40,534 nt of DNA, from assembly GCA_017483985.1 (NCBI GenBank), contig JAFUUB010000018.1:1-40534 (forward strand), given 5' to 3'. A program made the position numbers and the translations under genes. Shown piece by piece: positions 1 to 8,221 of this stretch; the first letter of the stretch is position 1, and each line of letters begins with the position of its first letter. Source of the stretch: Bacteroidales bacterium. Its GTDB lineage: Bacteria; Bacteroidota; Bacteroidia; Bacteroidales; UBA932. The notes beneath the pieces were generated by a model. The model did no database searches, was not told the origin of the DNA, and worked only from the letters and a program-made list of their open reading frames with translations.

Positions 1-293
1 ACCCCTAGACATCGTCGCCTCGGTGGGCCGTTACCCCGCCGACTAGCTAATGTCCCGCGAGCCCATCCGTAACCACCGGAGTTTTCAATATCCTATCATG
101 CGGTAGAATATGTTATGGGATATTAGACGCCGTTTCCAGCGCTTATCCCCCTGTTGCGGGCAAGTTGCTCACGTGTTACGCACCCTTCCGCCGGTCGCCG
201 CCATCGTATTGCTACGACGCGCTGCCCCACGACTTGCTTGTGTTAAGCCTGCCGCTAGCGTTCATCCTGAGCCAGGATCAAACTCTTCTTTGT
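1..293 (-). rRNA. rrs: 16S ribosomal RNA, 5' part only
   Basis: The complement of the universal 27F primer site lies at 267-286, which puts the mature 5' end at about 293. Reading left on the minus strand, the sequence continues with the conserved GATGAACGCTAGCGGCAGGC block typical of Bacteroidota. The gene runs off the left edge, so only about the first 290 nt are present. The usually invariant ACACATGCAAGTC reads ACACAAGCAAGTC here, a one-base difference. The open frame at 110-313 inside it is not a gene. Confidence 0.97.
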
Positions 294-449
294 ATATACA
301 CTATAATTCTTAGCTTGAATCCCAACGCTCTATATCAATTATAGAATTGACGCTCTCGATCTTTTAAGTTCGGTACTTGCTTCTTGTACTTTCCTTCCAG
401 TCTTTTCAATGATCTCTTTTGTAAAACCCCGTTCTTTCAAGCGGGATTG
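294..449 (-). other. 16S rRNA leader, transcribed spacer
   Basis: This stretch of about 150 nt lies between the rRNA promoter and mature 16S. No protein gene is visible in it. It is AT-rich and contains a 6-bp hairpin at 335-350 (TCAATT and AATTGA around ATAG) and smaller inverted repeats, as expected for a precursor region processed by RNases. Its exact processing sites cannot be read from sequence. Confidence 0.6.
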
Positions 450-480
450 CAAAGGTAAGCACTTTTTCCGAACTGGCAAA
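450..480 (-). promoter_or_regulatory. rRNA operon promoter
   Basis: On the minus strand TTTG at 480-477 is followed after exactly 19 bases by TACCTTTG at 457-450. This is a perfect match to the Bacteroidota -33/-7 consensus (TTTG, 19-21 bases, TAnnTTTG). Transcription should start near 443, giving a ~150-nt leader before 16S. AT-rich sequence (481-520) just upstream could act as an UP-like element. Confidence 0.85.
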
Positions 481-561
481 CTTTTTTACAAAAAATTTTC
501 GACTTTTTCGTTTTATATCGACTTTGGCCTGCCAGAAGGAGTGGGGAAATAAATATTATAT

Positions 562-569
562 TATATTTG
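562..569 (+). promoter_or_regulatory. -7 element for the glycosyltransferase-pyrC operon
   Basis: TATATTTG matches TAnnTTTG and lies 20 bases before the ATG at 590. No good TTTG is seen at -33. A transcription start near 576 would exclude the in-frame TTG at 575 as the practical start codon and supports the ATG at 590. Confidence 0.6.
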
Positions 570-589
570 TATGATTGAAACGGACAGAC

Positions 590-1312
590 ATGGACTCGAA
601 AATCATCATCATTCCTACCTACAACGAAAAAGAGAACATCGAGCGGATCATCCGCAAGGTCTTCTCCCTCGAGGGCAGATACCATATCCTGATCATCGAT
701 GACGGATCCCCGGACGGGACGGCCGGCATCGTCAAAGGACTGCAGGCGGACTTCCCCGACCGGCTGTTCCTGATCGAGCGCGCCGGAAAGCAGGGACTGG
801 GCACCGCCTACCTGACCGGCTTCCGCTGGTCGCTGGACCATGGCTATGACTACATCTTCGAGATGGATGCCGATTTCTCACACAATCCGGACGACCTGCT
901 CCGCCTTTACCTGGCCTGCAAGGACGGCGCCGACCTGTCCATCGGCTCCCGCTACTGCGACGGGGTCAGCGTGGTCAACTGGCCCATCGGGCGCATCATC
1001 ATGTCCTATTTTGCGTCCGTCTATGTCCGTAAGATCCTGCGCATGAAGGTCTTTGACTGTACCGCCGGATTCAAGTGCTATTCCCGTAAAGTATTGGAAA
1101 CCATTGACCTGGATGGTGTCCAGATGAAAGGATACGGCTTTCAGATCGAAATGAAATATACGGCTTATCGCCTCGGATTCAACCTTGTTGAAGTCCCGAT
1201 CATCTTCATCAACCGCAAGGAAGGGACCTCCAAGATGTCCAGCGGCATTTTCGGAGAAGCTTTCTGGGGCGTCCTCAAACTGCGGTTCCGTAAATTCAAC
1301 CGCCGCGGATGA
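590..1312 (+). CDS. polyprenol monophosphomannose synthase-like glycosyltransferase
   Basis: A 240-residue family 2 glycosyltransferase of the dolichol/polyprenol-phosphate mannose synthase type, which transfers a sugar from a nucleotide sugar to polyprenyl phosphate on the cytoplasmic face of the membrane. It starts with the family signature PTYNEKENIE (9-18), followed by IIDDGSPDGT (35-44) and the metal-binding DAD motif in EMDADFSHNP (91-100). It lacks the C-terminal membrane segments of longer homologues. The ATG at 590 is chosen over an in-frame TTG at 575 because it follows the -7 element at a normal distance. Its stop overlaps the pyrC start (ATGA), so the two are translationally coupled. 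The sugar and acceptor are inferred from family only. Confidence 0.88.
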   Translation: MDSKIIIIPTYNEKENIERIIRKVFSLEGRYHILIIDDGSPDGTAGIVKGLQADFPDRLFLIERAGKQGLGTAYLTGFRWSLDHGYDYIFEMDADFSHNPDDLLRLYLACKDGADLSIGSRYCDGVSVVNWPIGRIIMSYFASVYVRKILRMKVFDCTAGFKCYSRKVLETIDLDGVQMKGYGFQIEMKYTAYRLGFNLVEVPIIFINRKEGTSKMSSGIFGEAFWGVLKLRFRKFNRRG

Positions 1313-2655
1313 TCTACCTGACCGATGCCACCCTCGTCACGGGCGAAGCGGTCCGTCGTGGGACCGTCGGCCTGGAAGGCGACCGTATCGCCGGTATCTG
1401 GGTGGACGGACATGCTCCGGAAGGCCTGGATGCTCCGGATGCGACCGTCTTTCCCCTTCATGGCCTGGTCCTGATGGCCGGCGGCATCGATGCCCATGTC
1501 CACTTCCGCGAACCCGGCCTGACCGGGAAAGCCGATTTTTCCTCGGAATCCCGGGCGGCCCTGCTGGGCGGCGTCACGGCCGTGATCGACATGCCCAACA
1601 CCCTGCCCCCGACCGTCAGCCCGGAGACCCTGGCCGGGAAATTCGAAATGGCGAAAGACCGCTCGTGGGTCCACTACGGTTTCCATATCGGAGCCACCAA
1701 CGGGAACGGGCCGATCCTGCGGCCCTGCATCGAGGACGGCAAAGCCGCCGGGATCAAGGTGTTCATGGGGTCCTCCACCGGAAACATGCTCGTTGACCGG
1801 TCCGAAACCCTTGAAGAGATCTTTCGCATCCGCGATGCTGAAATCCTGGTCCATGCGGAAGACGAAGGACTGATCCGAGAAGGACTCCGGCAGGCGAAGG
1901 AACGGTATGGCGAGGCCATCCCCTTCCAGGCCCACCCCGAAATCCGTTCCCGACAGGCCTGTATCCGCGCTACGGAAAAAGCGCTGGACCTGGCCGTCCG
2001 ATACGGGACACGGCTCCATATCCTGCATGTTTCCACGGCAGAGGAAATCGACCTGATCCGGGAAGCCAAGCGGCAGAATCCGGGAATCCTCGCCGAGACA
2101 TCTGCCAACTATCTGTGGTTCAGTGACGAAGACTATTCCCGCCTGGGCGGGCGGATCAAATGCAACCCCGCCATCAAGACGCCGGCGGACCGGGCTGCCC
2201 TCCGCCGGGCCCTGGCCGAAGGAGTCATTGACACCATCGGCTCGGACCATGCCCCCCACCTGGCGGAAGAGAAAGCCCGGCCTTATCTGTCCTGTCCCTC
2301 CGGGATTCCCTCTATCCAGCAATCCCTGCCGGTCCTCGTGACCGTTGCCCGGCAGGAAGGGATTCCGCTGTCCCGGATCGCCCGCGTCTTTTCCGAAGCG
2401 GCCGCCGAGGCCTTTGGCATCAGGGACCGGGGCCGGATCGCCCCCGGCTGCAAGGCGGACCTGGTGGTCCTCGATCCCCAGGCCAGGGCGAAGACCCTCA
2501 CGCCGGCATACAAATGCGGCTGGAGCCCTTATCAGGAAGAAACGCTCCTGGGAGATGTCCGGATGGTTTTCCTGGACGGCCGGATGACCGTCCGGGACGG
2601 GCGCATCCTCACCCCGGCCCCCGCCGGCCAACCGTTGGAATACGACCGGGCATGA
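1309..2655 (+). CDS. pyrC: dihydroorotase (class I type)
   Basis: A 448-residue cyclic amidohydrolase that closes N-carbamoyl-aspartate to dihydroorotate in pyrimidine synthesis. Visible active-site elements are the HVH metal pair (63-65, in DAHVHFREPG), the lysine of GIKVFMGSSTG (K150, the position carboxylated in this superfamily), H182 in VHAED, H240 in HILHVST, and the catalytic aspartate in GSDHAPH (D313). The order and length fit the Bacteroidota multidomain-type DHOase rather than the short E. coli type. It overlaps the glycosyltransferase before it and the lipoprotein after it by 4 bases each (ATGA), which makes a tight three-gene operon. The closest alternatives in the superfamily are allantoinase and dihydropyrimidinase, which are less likely given the motif set. 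Confidence 0.92.
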   Translation: MIYLTDATLVTGEAVRRGTVGLEGDRIAGIWVDGHAPEGLDAPDATVFPLHGLVLMAGGIDAHVHFREPGLTGKADFSSESRAALLGGVTAVIDMPNTLPPTVSPETLAGKFEMAKDRSWVHYGFHIGATNGNGPILRPCIEDGKAAGIKVFMGSSTGNMLVDRSETLEEIFRIRDAEILVHAEDEGLIREGLRQAKERYGEAIPFQAHPEIRSRQACIRATEKALDLAVRYGTRLHILHVSTAEEIDLIREAKRQNPGILAETSANYLWFSDEDYSRLGGRIKCNPAIKTPADRAALRRALAEGVIDTIGSDHAPHLAEEKARPYLSCPSGIPSIQQSLPVLVTVARQEGIPLSRIARVFSEAAAEAFGIRDRGRIAPGCKADLVVLDPQARAKTLTPAYKCGWSPYQEETLLGDVRMVFLDGRMTVRDGRILTPAPAGQPLEYDRA

Positions 2656-3254
2656 AACAGCGAACGATCCTCCTGCTGACCTGCTGCATCGCCATCCTCA
2701 ATGCCTGCGGAATCGCCCGGCAGAATGCGATGAGCCCGAACGAGCGTCTGGCACGCCGGACCGGCCAGGACCTCCCGCAACGGGAGACCCCGGCACCGAA
2801 GCCTGTCGAAGAGAAGATCGAAAAGCCATCCGCGCCGGTCTCGGATCCGCCCACCGTACCGGAAACCACCTCCCTCAAGGGACGGGAACTGGTCCGCTAT
2901 GCCAAGGAATTCCAAGGGACCCCGTACCGATACGCCGGGAACGGTCCGGACCATTTCGACTGTTCCGGATTTACCACCTATGTTTTCAAGCATTTCGGGG
3001 TTTCCCTGCCCCGCACATCCCAGGACCAGTTCTCGGTCGGGAAGCCCGTTCGGAAAACGGAGGAGATCCAGCCGGGTGACCTGGTTTTCTTCGCCCGCGG
3101 CAGCCGGATCTTCCATGTCGGCATCGCCGTCGAATCCCGCGGAGACCATTTCACGTTCATCCACGCCAGCACCAGCAATGGCGTCATCCTGTCAGACTCA
3201 AAGGAAACGTACTGGGTTTCCAAGTATTACGGGGCAAAAAGAATCCTGCATTAG
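2652..3254 (+). CDS. NlpC/P60 family lipoprotein (cell wall peptidase)
   Basis: A 200-residue predicted lipoprotein. The N-terminal hydrophobic segment ends in LNAC, with the lipidated cysteine at 19. A proline/glutamate-rich linker follows (about 45-75). The C-terminal NlpC/P60 cysteine peptidase domain (76-200) has catalytic Cys104 in DCSG, His155 in FHVG and a third polar residue His171 in FIHAST. Such enzymes cleave D-Glu to diaminopimelate bonds in peptidoglycan stems. The longer reading frame back to 2514 is rejected because the ATG at 2652 gives the signal peptide and overlaps the pyrC stop as ATGA. The 3' end overlaps the convergent EamA gene by 4 bases. The exact peptide substrate is unknown. 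Confidence 0.9.
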   Translation: MKQRTILLLTCCIAILNACGIARQNAMSPNERLARRTGQDLPQRETPAPKPVEEKIEKPSAPVSDPPTVPETTSLKGRELVRYAKEFQGTPYRYAGNGPDHFDCSGFTTYVFKHFGVSLPRTSQDQFSVGKPVRKTEEIQPGDLVFFARGSRIFHVGIAVESRGDHFTFIHASTSNGVILSDSKETYWVSKYYGAKRILH

Positions 3255-4159
3255 TCCTTTTTCTTCCGGACATACTGCGTCAGCACCAGACCGGCGAAAG
3301 AAATACCGATTCCAGTCCATTGGATGGGCGTCAGCAGTTCCGTACCCAGGATGGCACCGATGAAAGCCGTCACCACCGGGATCATCGCCAGGAAAATACT
3401 GGCCTTCGCCACGCCGAGGTTCTTGATCGTACTGGCCCACAGCGTGAATGCGATACTCGAGCAGAGAATCGCCAGGCAGAGGATCGGCTTCCACACATCC
3501 CAGGACATGTAGACGACCGGGTCATACCCTTTCAGGCCCAGGGTGAAGAACAACGGGAGCAGCAGGACCCCGCCGATCAGGAACTGATACTGGACAATCA
3601 CCATCGGCTTGTAATCACTGGACAAGGACTTGGTACAGGAGGCGTATCCCACCTCCGAGATCACGGCCACGACCAGGAGCGCGACGCCCGCCACGAAATG
3701 CTCGCCGACCTCCGTCGCCCCATGGGTCACGATGCCCAGGCCGACCAGGCAAATCCCGATGCCGAGGATATTAACCCAGTTGATCCGTTCATGGAAAAGG
3801 GCCACGCCGGCTGCGACCGAGAAAATCGGGGCGGTCGCGATGACCAGGGCACTGTATGTCGGAGACTCCGTCAGCTTGATGCCGTAGGTCTCACAGACGA
3901 AGTAGATGAACGGTTCGCAGAAAGCCAGCAGCAGGAATTTCGGCAAGTCCTTGCGACGGATCCGGATGCTGTGACCCAGGATCAGGTTCAGGAGCATGAG
4001 CACCACACCGGCGACCAGGGAACGGATACAGACGATATAGACTACGGGAATACCGAGCCGGAGCAGTTGGTCCGACCAGATGTAAGACATGCCCCATAGG
4101 ACGATGGAGACAACGGATACGAGGTATACCAGCAGTTTTCCGCCGAGGGTTCGCTTCAT
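3251..4159 (-). CDS. EamA/DMT family transporter
   Basis: A 302-residue integral membrane protein of the drug/metabolite transporter superfamily with two EamA repeats and about ten predicted membrane segments. Each half carries the family pattern: an opening helix with WGMSYIWSD near the N terminus, a helix ending in SPTYSALVIATAPIF near 90-105, and the matching second-half helix with SIFLAMIPVVTAFIGAIL. The ATG at 4159 is chosen over an upstream one at 4195 because the -7 element at 4183-4190 lies between them. It ends 4 bases inside the convergent NlpC/P60 gene. The substrate cannot be inferred; amino acid or metabolite export is typical of the family. Confidence 0.88.
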   Translation of the reverse strand: MKRTLGGKLLVYLVSVVSIVLWGMSYIWSDQLLRLGIPVVYIVCIRSLVAGVVLMLLNLILGHSIRIRRKDLPKFLLLAFCEPFIYFVCETYGIKLTESPTYSALVIATAPIFSVAAGVALFHERINWVNILGIGICLVGLGIVTHGATEVGEHFVAGVALLVVAVISEVGYASCTKSLSSDYKPMVIVQYQFLIGGVLLLPLFFTLGLKGYDPVVYMSWDVWKPILCLAILCSSIAFTLWASTIKNLGVAKASIFLAMIPVVTAFIGAILGTELLTPIQWTGIGISFAGLVLTQYVRKKKD

Positions 4160-4182
4160 GGTTTCTGAATTATACGGTAATG

Positions 4183-4190
4183 CAAATTTA
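4183..4190 (-). promoter_or_regulatory. -7 element for the EamA transporter gene
   Basis: TAAATTTG on the minus strand, 23 bases before the ATG at 4159, fits TAnnTTTG. No clear -33 TTTG is seen. It lies in the short gap after the tex stop codon. Confidence 0.6.
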
Positions 4191-4237
4191 TGCAATATTA
4201 CCGAGAAACGCTAATGATTCGGAAGAAAAAACAAAAA

Positions 4238-6367
4238 TTACTTTACGAATTTCAACGAAATCCGCCTCCTTTCCAAATCAACGCCCATCACGGTCACATA
4301 GATGTGCTGATGCAGCTTGAGGCCGGTTTTCCGGGCTTCGCCCATCTGGGAGACATGGATCAGGCCGTCCTGGTGCACGCCGATGTCGACGAAGGCGCCG
4401 AAGTCCGTGATATTGTTGACGATGCCGGGGAGTTCCATACCGACTTCCAGGTCTTCCATGGCATGGACGGCATCCGAGAAGGCGAAATCGGAGGCTTTCT
4501 CCCGCGGATCCAGGCCCGGTTTGGCCAGTTCCCGCAGGATATCCTTGAGCGTCGGAAGGCCGAAATCCCCTTCCACATACCGCTGGGGGTCGATCTGCTT
4601 GCAGAGATCGGCGTTTCCGACCAGGCCGGCCGTCGTCACGCCCAGGTCGGCCGCCATCTTATCCACGATATGGTAGGCCTCGGGATGCACGGCAGAATTG
4701 TCCAGCGGATTGGCCGCGCCCCGGATCCGGAGGAAACCGGCACACTGCTGGAAGGCCTTCGCCCCCAGGCGGGGAACCTTCAGGAGGTCGGAACGGGATT
4801 CGAAGCCACCGGAAGCCGCCCGGTATTCTACGATGTTCCGGGCCAGGGCCGGACCGATTCCCGCCACATACCGCAGCAGGTAAGGACTGGCCGTATTGAG
4901 GTTGACCCCGACGGCATTGACGCAGCTGACCACGGTATCGTCCAGCTTTTCCCGCAGCAGGGTCTGGTCCACATCATACTGGTACTGGCCGACGCCCAGG
5001 GATTTCGGATCGATCTTGACCAGTTCCGCCAGCGGGTCCATCAGACGCCGTCCAATGGAAACGGCACCACGGACCGTCACATCCTCGTCCGGGAACTCCT
5101 CCCGGGCCACCTCGGAAGCGGAATAGATGGAAGCACCGTCCTCGCTGACGACATAGACCTTGCAGGAATCCGGCATCGGGATCCGGCGCAGGAATTCCTC
5201 GGTCTCACGTCCGGCCGTACCGTTTCCGACGGCAATCACCTGGATGTCATAGTTCTGCAGCATCTTGGACACGGCGATGATGGCCTTCATCTTCTCGCTC
5301 TGCGGAGGATGCGGATAGATGATCTCATGGTGCAGCAGGTTCCCCTGCTCATCCAGGCAGGCGATCTTGCAGCCGTTCCGGAAGCCCGGGTCGACCGCCA
5401 TGGTCCGCTTCTGACCGACCGGCGCCTCCAGCAACAGCTGGCGGAGATTCTCGCCGAACACCTTGATGGACTCGATGTCGGCCTTCTCCTTGTATTCCTT
5501 GATGACTTCCGTGGAGATGGACGGGCCGACCAGCCGGGTCAGGGAATCCTCCACCGCCATCTTCAGCTGCTTGTGAAGTTCCTGGCTGAAATAGCCCTTC
5601 ACCTCCTTCATGAACTCATACTGGGCCTTCTTGACGCAGGATTCGAGGCTGAAAGCCATCCGGGTGGACAGAAAGCCTTCCGATTCTCCGCGCAGGATGG
5701 CCAGGAGACGGTGCGCCGGCATCCGGCGGATATCCTCATTGTAGTTGAACCAGCTGCGGTATTTCTGCGCTTCCGGATCGGTCTGGCCGGCCTTCGTGAC
5801 CTTCACGGCCAGGTTCTTGCGTCGGAGCTCGCTCCGCATGAAATTGCGGACCGGGATGGACTCGCTCACCTGCTCGGCCAAGATATCCCGCGCCCCGGCC
5901 AGGGCTTCCTCCACCGTGGGCACGTCGTCGCTGAGGTATTTCTTCGCCTCCGCCTCCGGATTCCGGATCGCAGCCGTGGCCATCTTCTCCGCCAGCGGAC
6001 CCAGGCCCTTCTCCCGGGCCACGGTCGCACGCGTCCGGCGTTTCGGACGGTACGGCAGATACAGGTCTTCCAACTGCGTGGCCACCAGGCAGTCTTCGAT
6101 GGCCTTGCGGAGTTCGTCCGTCAGGGCGCCCTGCCCTTCGATGGTCGTCAGGACCGTCGCTTTCCGCTTGTCCAGCTCCGCAAAGGAATCAACCCAGTGA
6201 CGGATCTGGGCGACCTCGACATCGTCCAGTCCGCCCGTTTTCTCTTTCCGGTAGCGGCTGATGAAGGGGACGGTATCCCCGTCTTCGAACATGGCCGCGC
6301 AATTCTCTACCTGCCAGGTCTTCACCTGCAGCTTTTCAGCGATGAATCGTATATAGTTCTCTTTCAT
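4238..6367 (-). CDS. tex: Tex family RNA-binding transcription accessory protein
   Basis: A 709-residue cytoplasmic protein with full Tex architecture. It has an N-terminal helical Tex domain (about 1-190, with FISRYRKEKTGGLDD near 40), a YqgF/RNase H-like fold starting at MAVDPGFRNG (about 322), helix-hairpin-helix repeats (NLNTASPYLL and RLGAKAFQQCAGFLR, about 480-560), and a C-terminal S1 domain (about 633-705, ITDFGAFVDIGVHQDGLIH). Tex binds nucleic acid and affects transcription and stress survival. The ATG at 6367 sits 2 bases after the ClC stop, so the two are probably co-transcribed. A TTG two codons upstream is possible but less likely. Confidence 0.95.
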   Translation of the reverse strand: MKENYIRFIAEKLQVKTWQVENCAAMFEDGDTVPFISRYRKEKTGGLDDVEVAQIRHWVDSFAELDKRKATVLTTIEGQGALTDELRKAIEDCLVATQLEDLYLPYRPKRRTRATVAREKGLGPLAEKMATAAIRNPEAEAKKYLSDDVPTVEEALAGARDILAEQVSESIPVRNFMRSELRRKNLAVKVTKAGQTDPEAQKYRSWFNYNEDIRRMPAHRLLAILRGESEGFLSTRMAFSLESCVKKAQYEFMKEVKGYFSQELHKQLKMAVEDSLTRLVGPSISTEVIKEYKEKADIESIKVFGENLRQLLLEAPVGQKRTMAVDPGFRNGCKIACLDEQGNLLHHEIIYPHPPQSEKMKAIIAVSKMLQNYDIQVIAVGNGTAGRETEEFLRRIPMPDSCKVYVVSEDGASIYSASEVAREEFPDEDVTVRGAVSIGRRLMDPLAELVKIDPKSLGVGQYQYDVDQTLLREKLDDTVVSCVNAVGVNLNTASPYLLRYVAGIGPALARNIVEYRAASGGFESRSDLLKVPRLGAKAFQQCAGFLRIRGAANPLDNSAVHPEAYHIVDKMAADLGVTTAGLVGNADLCKQIDPQRYVEGDFGLPTLKDILRELAKPGLDPREKASDFAFSDAVHAMEDLEVGMELPGIVNNITDFGAFVDIGVHQDGLIHVSQMGEARKTGLKLHQHIYVTVMGVDLERRRISLKFVK

Positions 6368-6369
6368 AA

Positions 6370-8163
6370 TCAATCTTGGGACAGCACCTTGAGTTCATTC
6401 CGGTAAGCGGAGAAAATCTTCGACTTGGACACAAAACCGATATACGTCCGGTCCGCCTTCACGACCGGCAGGTTCCAGGCGTCCGTCTTCTCGAACTTCC
6501 GCATGACGCTCTCCATTCCCTCCCCCTCGTAGACATACTCAGGAGCGGAGCGCATGTAATTGAACACATGCCGCTGCTGGTACAGGTCTGTCTGGAACAT
6601 GTCGCGACGGACGTCTTCCAGGGACACATACCCCTGGAAATGGTTGCGGCTGTCGATGACCGGGAAAAGGTTGCGGCCGGAATGGGCGATCACCTGGACG
6701 AATTCGCCCAGGGTCGCATCGATCGCGACCGTACTGAAATCCGTTTCCACGAGCGAAGAGGTTTTCAGCAGGGTCAGCACGGCCTGGTCGCTGTCATGGG
6801 TCAGCAGCTCGCCGGTCTGGGCGATGCGTTTGGTATAGATGGAATATTTCTCGGCGATGCGGATGGTTCCGAAAGAAATGGTCGCGGTCAGGATCAGCGG
6901 CAGGAAAAGGTCATAGCCGCCGGTGATCTCGGCGATCAGGAAGATGGCCGTCATCGGGGCCTGCATCACGCCGGCCATCAGTCCGGCCATGCCAACCAGG
7001 ACGAAATTCTGCTCCGGAACGGAGAAGGAAGTGCCTGCCAGCAGCAGGTTGACGGTCCGGGCCAGGATGAAGCCGGCCAGGGCGCCGGAAAACAGGGTCG
7101 GACCGAAGGTTCCGCCCGTGCCGCCGCCGGCATTGGTAAAGGTCATGGAAAAGACCTTCAGCAACATGACCAGCAGGAAGAAAACCGGGACGAGCCACGG
7201 GATGTGCAGCATTCCGGAAAGCCAAGTATCCCCATCAAAGGAAATCGGTTCCGCGTTCAGCAGCGGGTGCAGGAAGTCATAGCCTTCCCCATAAAGCGGC
7301 GGGAACAGGAAGATCAGCAGGCCCAGTCCCAGTGCACAGAGCAGCCAGCGGAAATAGGTGTTTTTCAGGCTGCCCAACTTGTCTTCGAGCCAGAGGGTCG
7401 TACGCAGGAAATACAGGGAGCAGACCCCGCAGAAGAAGCCCAGCAACAGGTAGAAGGGCATGTTCACCATGGAGAACGGCGCCAGGCTGCAGGCGAACGG
7501 CCGGGAATCCCCCAGCAGCAGGTAGGACACCACCGTAGCCGAAACCGTCGAGAGCAGCAACGGCATCATCGAAGTCATGGAAATGTTGAACAGCAGGATC
7601 TCCAGGCAGAACAGCACGCCGGCCAGCGGGGCCTTGAAGATACCGGCCACGGCACCGGCGGCGCCGCAGCCCAGCAGGATGGTCACGCTCCGGAAGGAAA
7701 GGCCCATGTAACGGGCGAAATTGGAACCGATGGCGGCGCCGGTATAGACGATCGGAGCCTCCGCTCCGACGGAGCCGCCGAATCCGATGGTCAGCGAACT
7801 GGTCAGGATGGAAGACCACATGTTGTGCGGTTTGATCCGGGACTCGTTCTTGGAAACGGCCACCAGCACCTTGGTCACGCCATGGCCGATGTTGTCTTTA
7901 ATCAAGTATCTGACAATCAACAGAGAAAGCAGCATACCGATTCCCGGCAGCACGAAGTAGAGGAGAAAATCCGACCGGTCTTCCAGGAGGCCGGACAGGC
8001 CGGCACGGATCCAATGGATCAAGGTATGCAGGATCACGGCCGCGAGGCCGCTGCAGACGCCGACCACCAACGAAAGGATGAGCAACTTGTTCTTTTCAGG
8101 GAGGCTCATCAACTTCAGGCGCCACTTCGCCAGGAACGATTCTCTGGTCTTCTGTTCCATCAT
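6370..8163 (-). CDS. ClC-type chloride channel/transporter with CBS domains
   Basis: A 597-residue membrane protein. The ClC core spans about 25-440 and contains GAEAPIVYTG (133-142, equivalent to the GREGP filter loop, with the external gating glutamate at E135) and GGTFGPTLFSG (equivalent to the GxFxP loop). Two CBS domains occupy about 470-590 and usually sense adenine nucleotides. At the site of the internal proton glutamate of E. coli ClC (the second E of FIIEEM), this protein reads FCLEIL with I189, so a channel or an uncoupled transporter is possible. The start is the first ATG of a pair (8163 and 8160). The long N-terminal extension to 8430 is rejected because it reads out of frame through the neighbouring gene. 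The gene is followed by tex. Confidence 0.92.
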   Translation of the reverse strand: MMEQKTRESFLAKWRLKLMSLPEKNKLLILSLVVGVCSGLAAVILHTLIHWIRAGLSGLLEDRSDFLLYFVLPGIGMLLSLLIVRYLIKDNIGHGVTKVLVAVSKNESRIKPHNMWSSILTSSLTIGFGGSVGAEAPIVYTGAAIGSNFARYMGLSFRSVTILLGCGAAGAVAGIFKAPLAGVLFCLEILLFNISMTSMMPLLLSTVSATVVSYLLLGDSRPFACSLAPFSMVNMPFYLLLGFFCGVCSLYFLRTTLWLEDKLGSLKNTYFRWLLCALGLGLLIFLFPPLYGEGYDFLHPLLNAEPISFDGDTWLSGMLHIPWLVPVFFLLVMLLKVFSMTFTNAGGGTGGTFGPTLFSGALAGFILARTVNLLLAGTSFSVPEQNFVLVGMAGLMAGVMQAPMTAIFLIAEITGGYDLFLPLILTATISFGTIRIAEKYSIYTKRIAQTGELLTHDSDQAVLTLLKTSSLVETDFSTVAIDATLGEFVQVIAHSGRNLFPVIDSRNHFQGYVSLEDVRRDMFQTDLYQQRHVFNYMRSAPEYVYEGEGMESVMRKFEKTDAWNLPVVKADRTYIGFVSKSKIFSAYRNELKVLSQD

Positions 8164-8167
8164 CAGA

Positions 8168-8175
8168 CAAATATA
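8168..8175 (-). promoter_or_regulatory. -7 element directly before the ClC gene
   Basis: TATATTTG on the minus strand, ending only 4 bases before the ATG at 8163. The predicted transcription start would fall on or next to the start codon. The -33 position lies inside the terminator hairpin of the preceding gene and has no TTTG. Confidence 0.5.
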
Positions 8176-8176
8176 C

Positions 8177-8205
8177 AAAAAAAATCCGCCGGCGGTGCCG
8201 GCGGA
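8177..8205 (-). terminator. Rho-independent terminator of the acidic-tail gene
   Basis: A perfect 9-bp GC-rich stem (8185-8193 with 8197-8205, 3-base loop) is followed on the minus strand by eight T. It lies 16 bases past the stop codon of the gene at 8222-8599 and immediately before the ClC promoter element. Confidence 0.9.
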
Positions 8206-8221
8206 CCCTATATCCTTTGAA

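Noticed and set aside
110..313. 67-residue open frame
   Set aside because: It lies inside the 16S rRNA gene and its leader.
575..589. TTG start for the glycosyltransferase
   Set aside because: The predicted transcription start is at about the same base, and the family start is at the ATG at 590.
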